A stretch of 64,000 bases of DNA, taken from NCBI RefSeq assembly GCF_001517935.1, contig NZ_LOQF01000002.1, positions 118,206 to 182,205 on the forward strand, written 5' to 3'. Numbering within the stretch: position 1 is the first letter of the stretch; each line of letters starts with the position of its first letter. Below the pieces are notes generated by a model. The model searched no databases. It had not been told where the DNA came from and was given only the letters and a program-made list of their open reading frames with translations. The DNA is from Sneathia sanguinegens. Lineage in GTDB: Bacteria; Fusobacteriota; Fusobacteriia; Fusobacteriales; Leptotrichiaceae. The translations under genes were made by a program, and so were the position numbers. Below, piece after piece: positions 1 through 7,611 of the stretch.

Positions 1-811
1 TTTCACTATAATTTTTTAATTCTTCATTTATTTTTTTATAATCATCTATAGCTTTTCTTCCTTCTAATTCTGAAATATCAACTATATGTATTATTAATTT
101 ACATCTTTCTATATGTTTTAAGAATTTATCACCTAAACCTATACCCTTATGTGCTCCTTCAATAAGACCTGGTATATCAGCAATAACAAAAGAACTATCT
201 TCGTCAACTTTTACTATTCCCAATTTAGGTTTTAAAGTTGTAAAATGATAACCTGCTACTTTTGAATTAGCATTTGATACTTTATTAATAAGGGAAGATT
301 TTCCTACACTTGGATAACCAACTAAAGCTACATCTGCTAATAATTTCAATTCTAGTTTTATTTTTAATTCTATACCAGACTTTCCACTTTCAGAAATTCT
401 AGGTGCTTTTCTTATTGAATTTTTAAAGTGGACATTACCTCTTCCTCCATCTCCACCTTTAAGAAATACAACACTTTCATTCTTTTTCTTCATATCTAAA
501 AGAAGCTTATTTGTTTCATAATCTCTTATCATAGTTCCAACTGGGACATGTATTATTACATCTTCACCATTTTTACCAGAGCATTTAGCTCCACTTCCTT
601 TACCACCATTTTTTGCTTCTATTCTTTTTATTGTTTTGAAATTTAATAAAGTATTCATATTTGGATCTGCGAAAAAAATAATTGAACCACCTTTTCCACC
701 ATCTCCACCATCTGGTCCTCCGAATTGCACGAATTTTTCTCTTCTAAAAGTCGCTGCTCCATCTCCTCCATCACCAGATTTAACTGTTATTACACTTTCA
801 TCTATAAACAT
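1..811 (-). CDS. obg: GTPase Obg/CgtA, partial (C-terminus beyond window)
   Basis: Essential ribosome-associated GTPase that acts in 50S assembly and stress or cell-cycle control. The reading frame is open from the ATG at 811 to the left edge, so about 270 residues are visible and the C-terminal end is missing. The N-terminal Obg fold shows its glycine-rich start (MFIDESVITVKSGDGGDGA) and GGPDGGDGGKGG. The G domain shows the P-loop GYPSVGKSS and the G3/switch motif DIPGLIEGAHKG. A GAGGT ribosome-binding site lies 4 nt upstream of the ATG. An extended -10 (TGATATAAT) just upstream suggests its own promoter. Confidence 0.97.
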   Translation of the reverse strand, partial: MFIDESVITVKSGDGGDGAATFRREKFVQFGGPDGGDGGKGGSIIFFADPNMNTLLNFKTIKRIEAKNGGKGSGAKCSGKNGEDVIIHVPVGTMIRDYETNKLLLDMKKKNESVVFLKGGDGGRGNVHFKNSIRKAPRISESGKSGIELKIKLELKLLADVALVGYPSVGKSSLINKVSNANSKVAGYHFTTLKPKLGIVKVDEDSSFVIADIPGLIEGAHKGIGLGDKFLKHIERCKLIIHIVDISELEGRKAIDDYKKINEELKNYSE

Positions 812-845
812 ATATACCTCACTATTTATTTTTTCTAACCTTTTC

Positions 846-854
846 ATTATATCA
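846..854 (-). promoter_or_regulatory. extended -10 promoter for obg
   Basis: On the minus strand TGATATAAT forms an extended -10 about 35 nt upstream of the obg ATG. No good -35 is seen. The sepF terminator lies just upstream, so a separate start for obg makes sense. Confidence 0.45.
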
Positions 855-888
855 TTATTTTAAAAAAAAAGATACTCAAGTATATAGC

Positions 889-912
889 AAAAAATGGAGC
901 TTATGCTCCACT
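889..912 (-). terminator. Rho-independent terminator of sepF
   Basis: The stem TGGAGC / GCTCCA (895-900 with 905-910, loop of 4) is followed on the minus strand by a T run. It lies just after the sepF stop. Confidence 0.8.
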
Positions 913-926
913 TCAATATAATTAAT

Positions 927-1247
927 TTAGCTATTTCTTACAGTTACACCTTTTGGTACTGATGCAAATACTTTGTCTGTTATTTCAATAACTGTTCCAC
1001 CTAAAACAAATGTTGCTCCACTTAAGTAGTCTATTAATCTTTGTCCGTCTTCTCTTGACATATTTTCTAAACTAAACGCAACTAAATTATTGTCCTTTAT
1101 CATTTCAGCTATTTTTTTTGAATCTTCACTATATGATTTTGGTTTTAAAATACTAACTCCATTATATAAAATATCTTCATTATTGATTTCAGTTGTATTA
1201 GTTTGTTCTTCTTCATTATTATTTTTTAAAAAATCCAACATACCCAT
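927..1247 (-). CDS. sepF: Cell division protein SepF
   Basis: SepF (DUF552 fold) anchors and bundles FtsZ filaments at the division septum. I place the start at the ATG at 1247 (MGMLDFLKNN), 8 nt after a clear GGAGG, giving 106 residues. Longer in-frame starts reach into the predicted promoter (-10 at 1276-1281) and cannot be used. The N-terminus MLDFLK is a short amphipathic membrane-anchor-like segment. An acidic linker follows, then the globular domain with DILYNGVSILKPKSYSE near residue 32 and the conserved REDGQRLIDYLSGA and VFASVPKG segments. The presence of SepF in a diderm is normal for Fusobacteriota. The gene is monocistronic, with its own promoter and terminator. Confidence 0.93.
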   Translation of the reverse strand: MGMLDFLKNNNEEEQTNTTEINNEDILYNGVSILKPKSYSEDSKKIAEMIKDNNLVAFSLENMSREDGQRLIDYLSGATFVLGGTVIEITDKVFASVPKGVTVRNS

Positions 1248-1275
1248 TTTCTTTTCCTCCAACGCCATTTTTTTC

Positions 1276-1304
1276 ATTATATAATTTTTTCTTATATAAT
1301 TCAA
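1276..1304 (-). promoter_or_regulatory. Promoter of sepF
   Basis: Minus-strand TTGAAT, 17 nt, TATAAT. It sits about 30 nt before the chosen sepF start and rules out the longer reading-frame starts. Confidence 0.65.
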
Positions 1305-1364
1305 TAGTTTTTTTTATTTTTTACTTTTTTTAAAAAAAATATTATAATTTATATGAGGTGTTTT

Positions 1365-2138
1365 ATGAAAAAATTATGTATTATAACCGGTGCAACAAGT
1401 GGAATCGGTTTAGAACTTGCTAAATTATTTTCCTGTGAAAATATACAATTACTTTTAATTTCAAGTAATTTAGATAATTTAAAAAGAACAAAAATGCTAC
1501 TTGAAAACAAATTAGCTACTATTGATATTTTAGAAATGGACTTAGCTAATAACTTTAATATTGAAAAAATAAAAGAAAAGATACAAGGCAAACAACTATA
1601 TTGTTTAATTAATAATGCTGGCTTTGGCGATTTAAATTCATTCATACTTTCCGACATAGAAAAAGCAGAAAATATGATTAAACTTAACAATATCGCTCTT
1701 ACAAAACTATGTCATTTTTTTCTTAATGAAACTAAAGAAAGTACTGACCCTATATACTTATTGAATGTAGCTTCTATAGCCGGCTTTATGCCAGGCCCTT
1801 TAATGGCTGTTTATTATGCAACAAAGGCTTATACTTTATCTTTCACAAGGGCATTAAGATATGAAATGAGAAAAAAGAAGAATATACGAATTTGTTGTCT
1901 TTGTCCGGGTCCAACAAAGACTAATTTTACAAAAGATTTTATTAAAAAGCCTAAAATATTTTCAAATATTTTTTCTATGCAGGCAAAAGATGTAGCTATT
2001 ACAGCATATTATGGTTTATTGAAAAATAAAGAACTGATAATACCTGGTGTTCTTAATTATATTGCAATTAAAATTATTCCTTTTATTCCTAATAAATTAA
2101 TTTCAGCTATTACAAATAAGATTATGAAAATAAAATAG
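1365..2138 (+). CDS. Short-chain dehydrogenase/reductase (SDR)
   Basis: A classical SDR oxidoreductase of 257 residues. The cofactor motif TGATSGIG is at residues 8-15, NNAG follows near 80, and the catalytic site shows the Ser of VASIAGF with YYATK (Tyr and Lys). The PGPTKT turn after strand 6 is typical. The start at 1365 follows GAGGTG by 4 nt; the upstream ATG at 1353 lies inside that ribosome-binding region. The end (IIPGVLNYIAIKIIPFIPNKLI) resembles the membrane-associated DltE/YqjQ-like subgroup. The substrate cannot be read from sequence. The gene stands alone, divergent from sepF and convergent with dps. Confidence 0.88.
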   Translation: MKKLCIITGATSGIGLELAKLFSCENIQLLLISSNLDNLKRTKMLLENKLATIDILEMDLANNFNIEKIKEKIQGKQLYCLINNAGFGDLNSFILSDIEKAENMIKLNNIALTKLCHFFLNETKESTDPIYLLNVASIAGFMPGPLMAVYYATKAYTLSFTRALRYEMRKKKNIRICCLCPGPTKTNFTKDFIKKPKIFSNIFSMQAKDVAITAYYGLLKNKELIIPGVLNYIAIKIIPFIPNKLISAITNKIMKIK

Positions 2139-2166
2139 GTCTCAAAATTTGAGACCTATTATTTTT
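2134..2166. terminator. Bidirectional terminator between SDR gene and dps
   Basis: A near-perfect palindrome with 12-13 bp arms (AATAGGTCTCAAA / TTTGAGACCTATT) lies between convergent genes. A T run follows on the plus strand and TTTATTTT on the minus strand. Confidence 0.85.
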
Positions 2167-2593
2167 AATATTCTATACTTCTTAACATCCATAATAATTT
2201 TTCATATCTTATTATGTATTCATCCATCATAGCTGAAGTTCCAAAGTCATCACTTTCATCTGCTTTTATTTTAACTTGTTTAGCTTCATCTACGATATAT
2301 TGATAATCTTCTATTAACTTTTTCAAAGCTTCATCAATAGTTATATCCTTATTTTCACCTTCATTTATTTTTGAATTTTCAAGATAACTCTTCATTGTAG
2401 ATAAAGGTCTACCATTTAATGCTAAAATTCTTTCTGCTACTTCATCTACTACTTCATTTAAATCACTATACATTTTATCTAATTGTTCATGAATTGAAAA
2501 AAAGCTTTTTCCTTTTATATTCCAATGAAAATTTTGAACTTTTTTAGCCAAAGTTGCAAGATCTGCAAGAAATAAATTTAATGTCTTTTCCAT
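2165..2593 (-). CDS. dps: Dps-family ferritin-like protein
   Basis: A Dps/ferroxidase of 142 residues that stores iron and protects DNA from peroxide as a 12-subunit shell. The sequence shows the family pattern: helix A with KKVQNFHWNIKG (His/Trp of the inter-subunit ferroxidase site) followed by HEQLDKMYSDLNEVVDEVAER, which holds the acidic ligands. The length is typical, with no long basic tail, so direct DNA binding is not obvious. The ribosome-binding site AAGGAG lies just upstream of the ATG. A strong promoter whose start region carries a perfect 24-bp inverted repeat implies tight control by a metal or peroxide sensor. Confidence 0.95.
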   Translation of the reverse strand: MEKTLNLFLADLATLAKKVQNFHWNIKGKSFFSIHEQLDKMYSDLNEVVDEVAERILALNGRPLSTMKSYLENSKINEGENKDITIDEALKKLIEDYQYIVDEAKQVKIKADESDDFGTSAMMDEYIIRYEKLLWMLRSIEY

Positions 2594-2619
2594 ATAAAAA
2601 TCTCCTTTTATTTATTTGT

Positions 2620-2643
2620 AATGATTACAATCTTGTAATCATT
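2620..2643. promoter_or_regulatory. Operator: perfect 24-bp inverted repeat at the dps start site
   Basis: AATGATTACAA-TC-TTGTAATCATT, 11-bp perfect arms. It lies between the dps -10 and the ribosome-binding site, over the likely transcription start, a repressor position. The shape (ATTACAA..TTGTAAT) recalls Fur/PerR-family boxes, but the match to the published PerR consensus is partial, so the regulator is an inference. Confidence 0.7.
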
Positions 2644-2650
2644 CTAACTT

Positions 2651-2679
2651 AGTATAAAGCTTTTTCTATATTATGTCAA
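2651..2679 (-). promoter_or_regulatory. Promoter of dps
   Basis: Consensus TTGACA (2674-2679), 17 nt, TATACT (2651-2656) on the minus strand. One of the strongest promoters in the window. Confidence 0.85.
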
Positions 2680-2697
2680 GATGATTTTACATTTTAA

Positions 2698-3003
2698 TTA
2701 TTTTTTGTCCGCTTTCATATCTTTATATTTTTTTACTTGTCTTATCATTTTATCTAGCATTTCATCAATTGCTGAATAAAGACTCTTGTCTTCAGCTTCA
2801 ATTCTTATTGTTTTACCTGCTAAATACATTGTTGCACACGCACTGTGAATTGGCCCTTCAGATTTTGTATCATCTACAGCCAAATTAAGTTTAATTTCAT
2901 TAATACCATCAAAGTATTTTTCAACTTTTCTGCATTTCATAATTGCATATTCTCTTAAAGCATCTGTTAATTTAAGATGTTGTCCACTTACTATTATATT
3001 CAT
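2698..3003 (-). CDS. hpf: Ribosome hibernation promoting factor (HPF/RaiA)
   Basis: Binds the 30S decoding centre and inactivates idle ribosomes. I start at MNIIVSGQHLKLT (ATG at 3003), 10 nt after AAAGGAGTG. The upstream ATG at 3027 has no ribosome-binding site and would place eight extra residues before the beta strand that normally opens the family. This gives 101 residues: the S30AE/YfiA domain with LREYAIMKCRKVEKYF, the HSACATMYLAGKTIRIEA strand pair and the SLYSAIDEMLDKM helix. The C-terminal dimerisation domain of long-form HPF is absent, so this is a short-form protein. Confidence 0.92.
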   Translation of the reverse strand: MNIIVSGQHLKLTDALREYAIMKCRKVEKYFDGINEIKLNLAVDDTKSEGPIHSACATMYLAGKTIRIEAEDKSLYSAIDEMLDKMIRQVKKYKDMKADKK

Positions 3004-3036
3004 AGTAATAACACTCCTTTCATTCACATATAATAT

Positions 3037-3065
3037 ATTATAATGCTAATAATATAAAATTACAA
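3037..3065 (-). promoter_or_regulatory. Putative promoter of hpf
   Basis: Minus-strand TTGTAA (3060-3065), 17 nt, TATAAT (3037-3042). It would let hpf be made independently of the lolD operon upstream. No terminator separates lolD from hpf, so read-through is also possible. Confidence 0.55.
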
Positions 3066-3067
3066 TA

Positions 3068-3739
3068 CTACTCTGTTTTTAAAATTAAGTCTTTATTATG
3101 CAATACGTACTTTTTATCTGCAATATTGGCTAATTCTGTACTATGTGTAACCAATATTATAGTTTGTTTTTCTTCCTTATTTAGTTTTATAAATAAGTTA
3201 TTTATTTTTTGACTATTTTCATCATCCAAATTACCCGTTGGTTCATCTGCTAATATTATTTTTGGTTGATTAATTAATGCTCTTGCAATAGCTACCCTTT
3301 GCTTTTGTCCACCAGATAATTCTGACGGATAAAAATTAAGTCTATCTTTTAAACCTACTACTTCTAATAGTTCTTTCGCTCTTTTTTCTATTTCAACTTT
3401 TTCTTTTTCTTTCAATGCCAAGGCAGGTAACATTACATTTTCAAGTGCTGTAAATTCTGGCAATAAATAATGAAATTGAAAAACAAATCCTACATTTTTC
3501 GCTCTAATCTTTTCTAAATTTTTTTCATTAATATGATTTATATAGTCTATCTTACCTTCATATTTTGTATCCAATAAACCTATCAAATTAAGTAAGGTTG
3601 TTTTACCACTCCCTGATTTTCCTTGTATTGAAACAAGATCTCCCTCAGAAATCTCTAAATTTATATTGCTCAATATTGTTAAATTCTCTACCTTAGTTTT
3701 ATATCTCTTTGTTACATTTTCTAATTTTAATATCTTCAT
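3068..3739 (-). CDS. lolD: ABC transporter ATP-binding protein, LolD type
   Basis: A 223-residue ATPase of the LolD/MacB/FtsE group. Walker A is GKSGSGKTT near residue 40, the signature is LSGGQKQR and Walker B is IILADEPTGNLDD, with the ADEPTGNLD form typical of this group. It pairs with the FtsX-fold permease directly upstream, with which it overlaps by 4 nt (ATGA). The family moves lipoproteins from the inner membrane to a LolA-type carrier. A LolA-like gene and a barrel-rich surface repertoire nearby support that reading over an FtsE or MacB role. Confidence 0.85.
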   Translation of the reverse strand: MKILKLENVTKRYKTKVENLTILSNINLEISEGDLVSIQGKSGSGKTTLLNLIGLLDTKYEGKIDYINHINEKNLEKIRAKNVGFVFQFHYLLPEFTALENVMLPALALKEKEKVEIEKRAKELLEVVGLKDRLNFYPSELSGGQKQRVAIARALINQPKIILADEPTGNLDDENSQKINNLFIKLNKEEKQTIILVTHSTELANIADKKYVLHNKDLILKTE

Positions 3740-4881
3740 AAGTTAAATTTTATCGCCTCCGTAACATCTAATTTAGCAGCTTTTTTAGCTGGTATATATG
3801 ATGCTAATAATATTATTATAAATGCTATAAAATAAACTAAAGTTAATTCTAAAAAGTCCATTTTAATAGGTAATTTTGTAATATAATAGGTCTTTACTAA
3901 ATAATTTGAAGAAATATATTGAATAATCTTTAAACAAATAGGTGATAAAATTATTGAAATTACTATACCACTTAAACCTAGTATGAGACCTTCAGTAACA
4001 AAAATATGTAAAATTTGTTTCTTAGTATATCCACAGGCTTTTAATATTCCTATATCACTTGTTTTTTCCCTTATCAATATATTTAAAATTATTGATACTA
4101 TGAAACTTGATATTAATACTAGCATACTTAATATTAAAATAAGTATAAATTCTTCAAAATGAACTGCAGCTAATAAATTTTGATTTTCATCAGCCCAAGT
4201 TATTGCTTTTATATCCCCATTAATTGAATTTATATTTTCTTTTAATTTATTAAGTTTTTTAATATCTCCTGGATTTTTAACCCTAACATCTAAGCTATTA
4301 ATATTATCTCCAGTTTCTTCTAATATTTGCCCTGTTTCTAATGGTAATAAAACTAAATTGCTATCATATTCTAAATATCCCGTTCTAAAAAAACCTATTA
4401 TCTTAACTCTAATTTCACGACCATTTAATGAAATTACATTTATTTCATCGCCCAAATTAAGTTTCATACCATTTGCCATTTCTTGACCTATGTATGCATA
4501 ATCCTGACCACTATTTGATATTTTTTTTACAATATGCAAATTTAATTTATCTATTTGTGTTGCCCTAATAATAGGAGTATAATTATTCTCATTATATTTA
4601 ACAAAACCTTGAATATATACATTAGATACGGTTGTTTCTGCTCCTTTTTCTTTTATTTCTTCAATTATCTTTTTATAGTCTCCTTCTTTTTTAGGTGTAT
4701 ATGTAACACTTATATGTGGACTTAAAGACAATAAAGAATTTAGCATATTTTCTTTTAAACCATTTGATATGGTCAATGAAACAACGAAAACTATTAATGC
4801 TAATGCTACTGCAATAATTGAAATTATTGTCTGAAATTTTCTTTCTTTTATATGTCTATATGCTATAAATAGTTCAACCAT
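3736..4881 (-). CDS. lolE: Lipoprotein-releasing permease, LolC/E type
   Basis: A 381-residue FtsX-like permease. There is one N-terminal membrane segment (about residues 17-40), a periplasmic domain of roughly 200 residues that starts SNGLKENMLNSLLSLSPHI, and three C-terminal segments (about 245-372). The N-terminal pattern AYRHIKERKFQTIISIIAVALA is the LolC/LolE hallmark. Only one permease gene is present, so the complex may be a homodimer with two LolD, as proposed for LolF-type systems. The gene starts 1 nt after the preceding stop in the mreC operon. Assignment to C versus E is not possible from sequence; the symbol marks the family. Confidence 0.82.
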   Translation of the reverse strand: MVELFIAYRHIKERKFQTIISIIAVALALIVFVVSLTISNGLKENMLNSLLSLSPHISVTYTPKKEGDYKKIIEEIKEKGAETTVSNVYIQGFVKYNENNYTPIIRATQIDKLNLHIVKKISNSGQDYAYIGQEMANGMKLNLGDEINVISLNGREIRVKIIGFFRTGYLEYDSNLVLLPLETGQILEETGDNINSLDVRVKNPGDIKKLNKLKENINSINGDIKAITWADENQNLLAAVHFEEFILILILSMLVLISSFIVSIILNILIREKTSDIGILKACGYTKKQILHIFVTEGLILGLSGIVISIILSPICLKIIQYISSNYLVKTYYITKLPIKMDFLELTLVYFIAFIIILLASYIPAKKAAKLDVTEAIKFNL

Positions 4882-4882
4882 T

Positions 4883-5356
4883 TTATTTTTCTACTTTCTT
4901 TTTTGTAATTTTTGATATTTTTGCTATAAATAAATATTTATTTGAAATATTAAGCCTTATTATATATCTTTCATTTTTATTATCTACTAGTGCTAAGCAA
5001 TTATCGTATTTTGTACCGCCAACATGAGTTCTCATAAGCTTTACACTTTTAATTTCTTTTAAATTAATTTTCGTTTTACCATAGCTTAAGATATTATTAT
5101 CAATTACTAATTTGTATTTAAATAATTTATAAATATAAAAAGCTAAATATAATATTACTAATACAATTATTATAATTTGAAGCAAAGGCTTTCTAGAAAA
5201 TTTATATATTTCTGTAAAAATAACAAAAACTAAAACGACTATTAAAATAAGCGACTTAATATAATAAGATTTTTCTAAACGAAATACACTTTTTTCTTGC
5301 TGTTCATCTAATTTTTGTTCTGAAACTTTTTCTAATATATCATCAATTTTCTCCAT
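4883..5356 (-). CDS. Two-TM membrane protein with PH-like C-terminal domain, unknown function
   Basis: I do not recognise the family of this 157-residue protein. It has a charged N-terminus (about 30 residues), two membrane segments (about 35-52 and 58-77) and a beta-rich C-terminal part with YKLVIDNNILSYGKTKINL. The last part resembles the bacterial PH (YdbT/YcxB-like) domains that follow paired membrane helices. It overlaps the ftsB-like gene by 14 nt, which suggests translational coupling and a role at the inner membrane. Confidence 0.55.
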   Translation of the reverse strand: MEKIDDILEKVSEQKLDEQQEKSVFRLEKSYYIKSLILIVVLVFVIFTEIYKFSRKPLLQIIIIVLVILYLAFYIYKLFKYKLVIDNNILSYGKTKINLKEIKSVKLMRTHVGGTKYDNCLALVDNKNERYIIRLNISNKYLFIAKISKITKKKVEK

Positions 5357-5645
5357 TTTTATCCTCTTTCTTATCTACAAATTTATAAATTCTTTCATTT
5401 TCTTCTGACATATTCAAATTATCTCTTGCTATTTTTTCTATATTTCCAGTATCTTCATTTTCTTTTATGGCTTTTTCCAAATTTAATTTTTTCTTCTTCT
5501 GTTCCTCTATTTGCTGTTTTAAAACTTTTGTCTTTTGATTTTCAACTCTTATTAAATATTGTTTCTTAAAAAAAGGAAATAATAAAAATATAGCAAAAAA
5601 ACACACGAATATATAAAGATACATTTTCCATAATTTACTATTCAT
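5343..5645 (-). CDS. FtsB/DivIC-type septum formation initiator
   Basis: A 100-residue bitopic protein. It has one membrane helix (about residues 7-24), a coiled coil rich in K, E and Q (about 35-65), then EKIARDNLNMSEENERIYKF. The last segment is the conserved FtsB/DivIC C-terminal motif (A-R-x-x-L-x-M). These proteins join FtsL and FtsQ/DivIB to activate septal peptidoglycan synthesis. The start at 5645 has an AAGGAAG site 6 nt upstream. Its place in the mreC operon fits a wall-growth role. Confidence 0.8.
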   Translation of the reverse strand: MNSKLWKMYLYIFVCFFAIFLLFPFFKKQYLIRVENQKTKVLKQQIEEQKKKKLNLEKAIKENEDTGNIEKIARDNLNMSEENERIYKFVDKKEDKNGEN

Positions 5646-5646
5646 T

Positions 5647-6105
5647 TTATTCTTCCTTTTCCTTTTTTATTTTATTTATTATTTCAATAAAACTATCTAA
5701 ATTATCAAATTTATTATATACTGATGCAAAACGCACATAGGCAACTTCATCTATTAGCAATAATTTTTTTAAAATTATTTCTCCAATTTTTTTACTATTT
5801 ATCCCCTTAGAATAACCTTCCCTTATTTCATTTTCTATATCTAAAACTAAATCTTGTATACATTCAGGTTTAATATTTCTTTTTATTAAGGCTCTAGTTA
5901 TACTATTATATATCTTATTTTTTGAAAATGGTTGTGTACTTCCGTCCTTTTTTATAACAAGTATAGGTTGTTGTTCAACTTCTTCATAAGTATTAAATCT
6001 TTTTTTACACTTTTTACATTCTCTTCTTCTTTTAATTTTATTATTATCTATCAACCTTGAATCTACTACACTTGTATCTTCATACTTACAAAAAATACAT
6101 CTCAT
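5647..6105 (-). CDS. nrdR: Transcriptional repressor NrdR
   Basis: A (d)ATP-sensing repressor of ribonucleotide reductase genes, 152 residues, the usual length. The N-terminal zinc ribbon shows CIFC near residues 3-6 and CKKC near residues 31-34. The ATP-cone follows with ILVIKKDGSTQPFSKNKIYNSITRAL. No nrd gene lies in the window, so it acts in trans. It sits between ptsN-type EIIA and ftsB-like genes with 1-3 nt gaps. Confidence 0.95.
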   Translation of the reverse strand: MRCIFCKYEDTSVVDSRLIDNNKIKRRRECKKCKKRFNTYEEVEQQPILVIKKDGSTQPFSKNKIYNSITRALIKRNIKPECIQDLVLDIENEIREGYSKGINSKKIGEIILKKLLLIDEVAYVRFASVYNKFDNLDSFIEIINKIKKEKEE

Positions 6106-6108
6106 ATT

Positions 6109-6567
6109 CTATTCATCCTTTGAATTTAATATTTGAACTATATCTTCTTGTGTTTTAGCATTAAGTAATTGTGTCTTAAAATTATTTTCTCTTATGTATC
6201 TTGAAATTTTAGCTAACAATATTAAATATTCTTGTGATAATTCATTTGGTGATAAAAACATGAAAAATATGTTAACTGGTTTTCCATCTACAGCTTCATA
6301 TTCAATTGGTTCTTTTGAAATACCGACTGTCATAATCAATTCACTAACACCTGTTGATTTTGCATGTGGTATAGCAAAACCTTCACCTATACCTGTACTT
6401 CCAAGTTTTTCTCTTTCTAATAAATCTTCATAGCATTTTTCCTTGTTTGTAACTTCTTTACAATTTTCTAATTTTTCAAACAATTCTTTTAAAATAGCTT
6501 TTTTATCTTTTGACTTTAAATCTAAGTCTATACTTTGTACCTTTAAATATTCACTAATTTTTTTCAT
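6109..6567 (-). CDS. PTS EIIA (fructose/nitrogen type), stand-alone
   Basis: A 152-residue EIIA domain of the PtsN/FruA fold. The phospho-acceptor histidine is in GEGFAIPHAKS (about residue 65), preceded by EREKLGSTGIG. No EIIB or EIIC domain or transporter is adjacent, so a regulatory role like that of PtsN is more likely than sugar uptake. The ribosome-binding site AAGGAG is clear. The gene overlaps recO by 14 nt in the long mreC operon. Confidence 0.85.
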   Translation of the reverse strand: MKKISEYLKVQSIDLDLKSKDKKAILKELFEKLENCKEVTNKEKCYEDLLEREKLGSTGIGEGFAIPHAKSTGVSELIMTVGISKEPIEYEAVDGKPVNIFFMFLSPNELSQEYLILLAKISRYIRENNFKTQLLNAKTQEDIVQILNSKDE

Positions 6568-7153
6568 ATATACTCCTTTTTATTATTTTATTATAGTCTA
6601 TTTCTATATCAAAATATGCTGATAAATATCTTTCAAATATCTTAACTTTTTCTCTAGCTACACTAATATTTTTAATTATACTATCATCATATATTCCTAA
6701 ATCTAAACAAAGTCTTTTTAAAAATCTATATAAGAATTTATCTTGATATTCTTGATTCAAAAAGAATTTATTATCTACTTCATTCAAAAATTTATATATT
6801 TTTTTTATATCATCATACAAATCTTTTTCACATTGTGTATATTCAAGAACTTTGTCGAGTACATAAACTATATATATAGATATTTGAACTTTTTCAATAC
6901 TAGAATAAATTTTTGAAAAATTCTCAAGCAAATAAAAATCTTTTAAAATGCTATTTATCCCCTTCTTATTTATTTCAAAAGAAATATAATTTGTTGGATT
7001 AAGAGCATATAACTCTTTTTTTTTGCTTTTTCTTATCCCATAAGCTAAACAGGTTACTTTTCCATATTCTTTTGAAAATATACTAACAAATATATTATCT
7101 TCATTATAGAATTTTCTTTTTAAGACTATTGCTTCGTCTTTTAATATGTCCAT
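6554..7153 (-). CDS. recO: DNA repair protein RecO, short form
   Basis: RecO loads RecA onto SSB-coated gaps together with RecR. The N-terminal OB fold is typical (EAIVLKRKFYNEDNIFVSIF, then GKVTCLAYGIRKSKK), and a helical domain follows. At 199 residues it is shorter than the usual 230-250 and has no four-cysteine zinc finger. It starts inside the end of the LolA-like gene (13-nt overlap) with only a weak GTGGA site, so translation is probably coupled. Confidence 0.85.
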   Translation of the reverse strand: MDILKDEAIVLKRKFYNEDNIFVSIFSKEYGKVTCLAYGIRKSKKKELYALNPTNYISFEINKKGINSILKDFYLLENFSKIYSSIEKVQISIYIVYVLDKVLEYTQCEKDLYDDIKKIYKFLNEVDNKFFLNQEYQDKFLYRFLKRLCLDLGIYDDSIIKNISVAREKVKIFERYLSAYFDIEIDYNKIIKRSIYEKN

Positions 7154-7611
7154 AAAAATTCCACATGATCTTTTCCACTAACTATTGTTATTTTTCTAGG
7201 CTTTTCATTTACATATTCAAAATTTACAGTATAAGTTTTTGTACTTATTTTTTCAATTTTACCATTTTTAACATAATAAGTTTTATTATTCTTTGTGCAA
7301 CTTTTATTTATTTTTTTCATTTCATTTAACATTTTAAATAAATCATTGTCTGAATTAGATATACTTTGTTCTACTGTTTGTTTTAACTTAGGAAAATATA
7401 TATATTTTTTACCATTTTTGTATGTATATATTTCACCTTTATTCGTATTAGGAAATTCAACCTTTACTTCTATAAAATTAGGACTATATTTTAAAAGATA
7501 AACTTTTTCTCTATTTCCACTTATTTCATGTATTCTTGCATTAAATGATGTACTTAAAAAATTAGAAAAACTTATAATTGAAAAAAATAAAATTAATAAA
7601 TATTTTTTCAT
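7141..7611 (-). CDS. Exported LolA-like (outer-membrane lipoprotein carrier-like) protein
   Basis: A 156-residue protein with a Sec signal peptide (residues 1-19, MKKYLLILFFSIISFSNF). The mature part follows the LolA/RseB half-barrel pattern: VYLLKYSPNFIEVKVEFPN, YTYKNGKKYIYFPKLKQTVEQ, then late strands ending ITIVSGKDHVEFLW. LolA has the same order (P..FR..., dG..lw.Y.P...Q.). This is a pattern match rather than a proven assignment. The LolCD-type genes in the same operon support a periplasmic lipoprotein carrier. The ATG overlaps the mreC stop (TAATG). Confidence 0.6.
   Translation of the reverse strand: MKKYLLILFFSIISFSNFLSTSFNARIHEISGNREKVYLLKYSPNFIEVKVEFPNTNKGEIYTYKNGKKYIYFPKLKQTVEQSISNSDNDLFKMLNEMKKINKSCTKNNKTYYVKNGKIEKISTKTYTVNFEYVNEKPRKITIVSGKDHVEFLWTY

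Noticed and set aside
1349..1690. Minus-strand 113-residue frame over the SDR gene
   Set aside because: Antisense shadow of a strongly supported enzyme.
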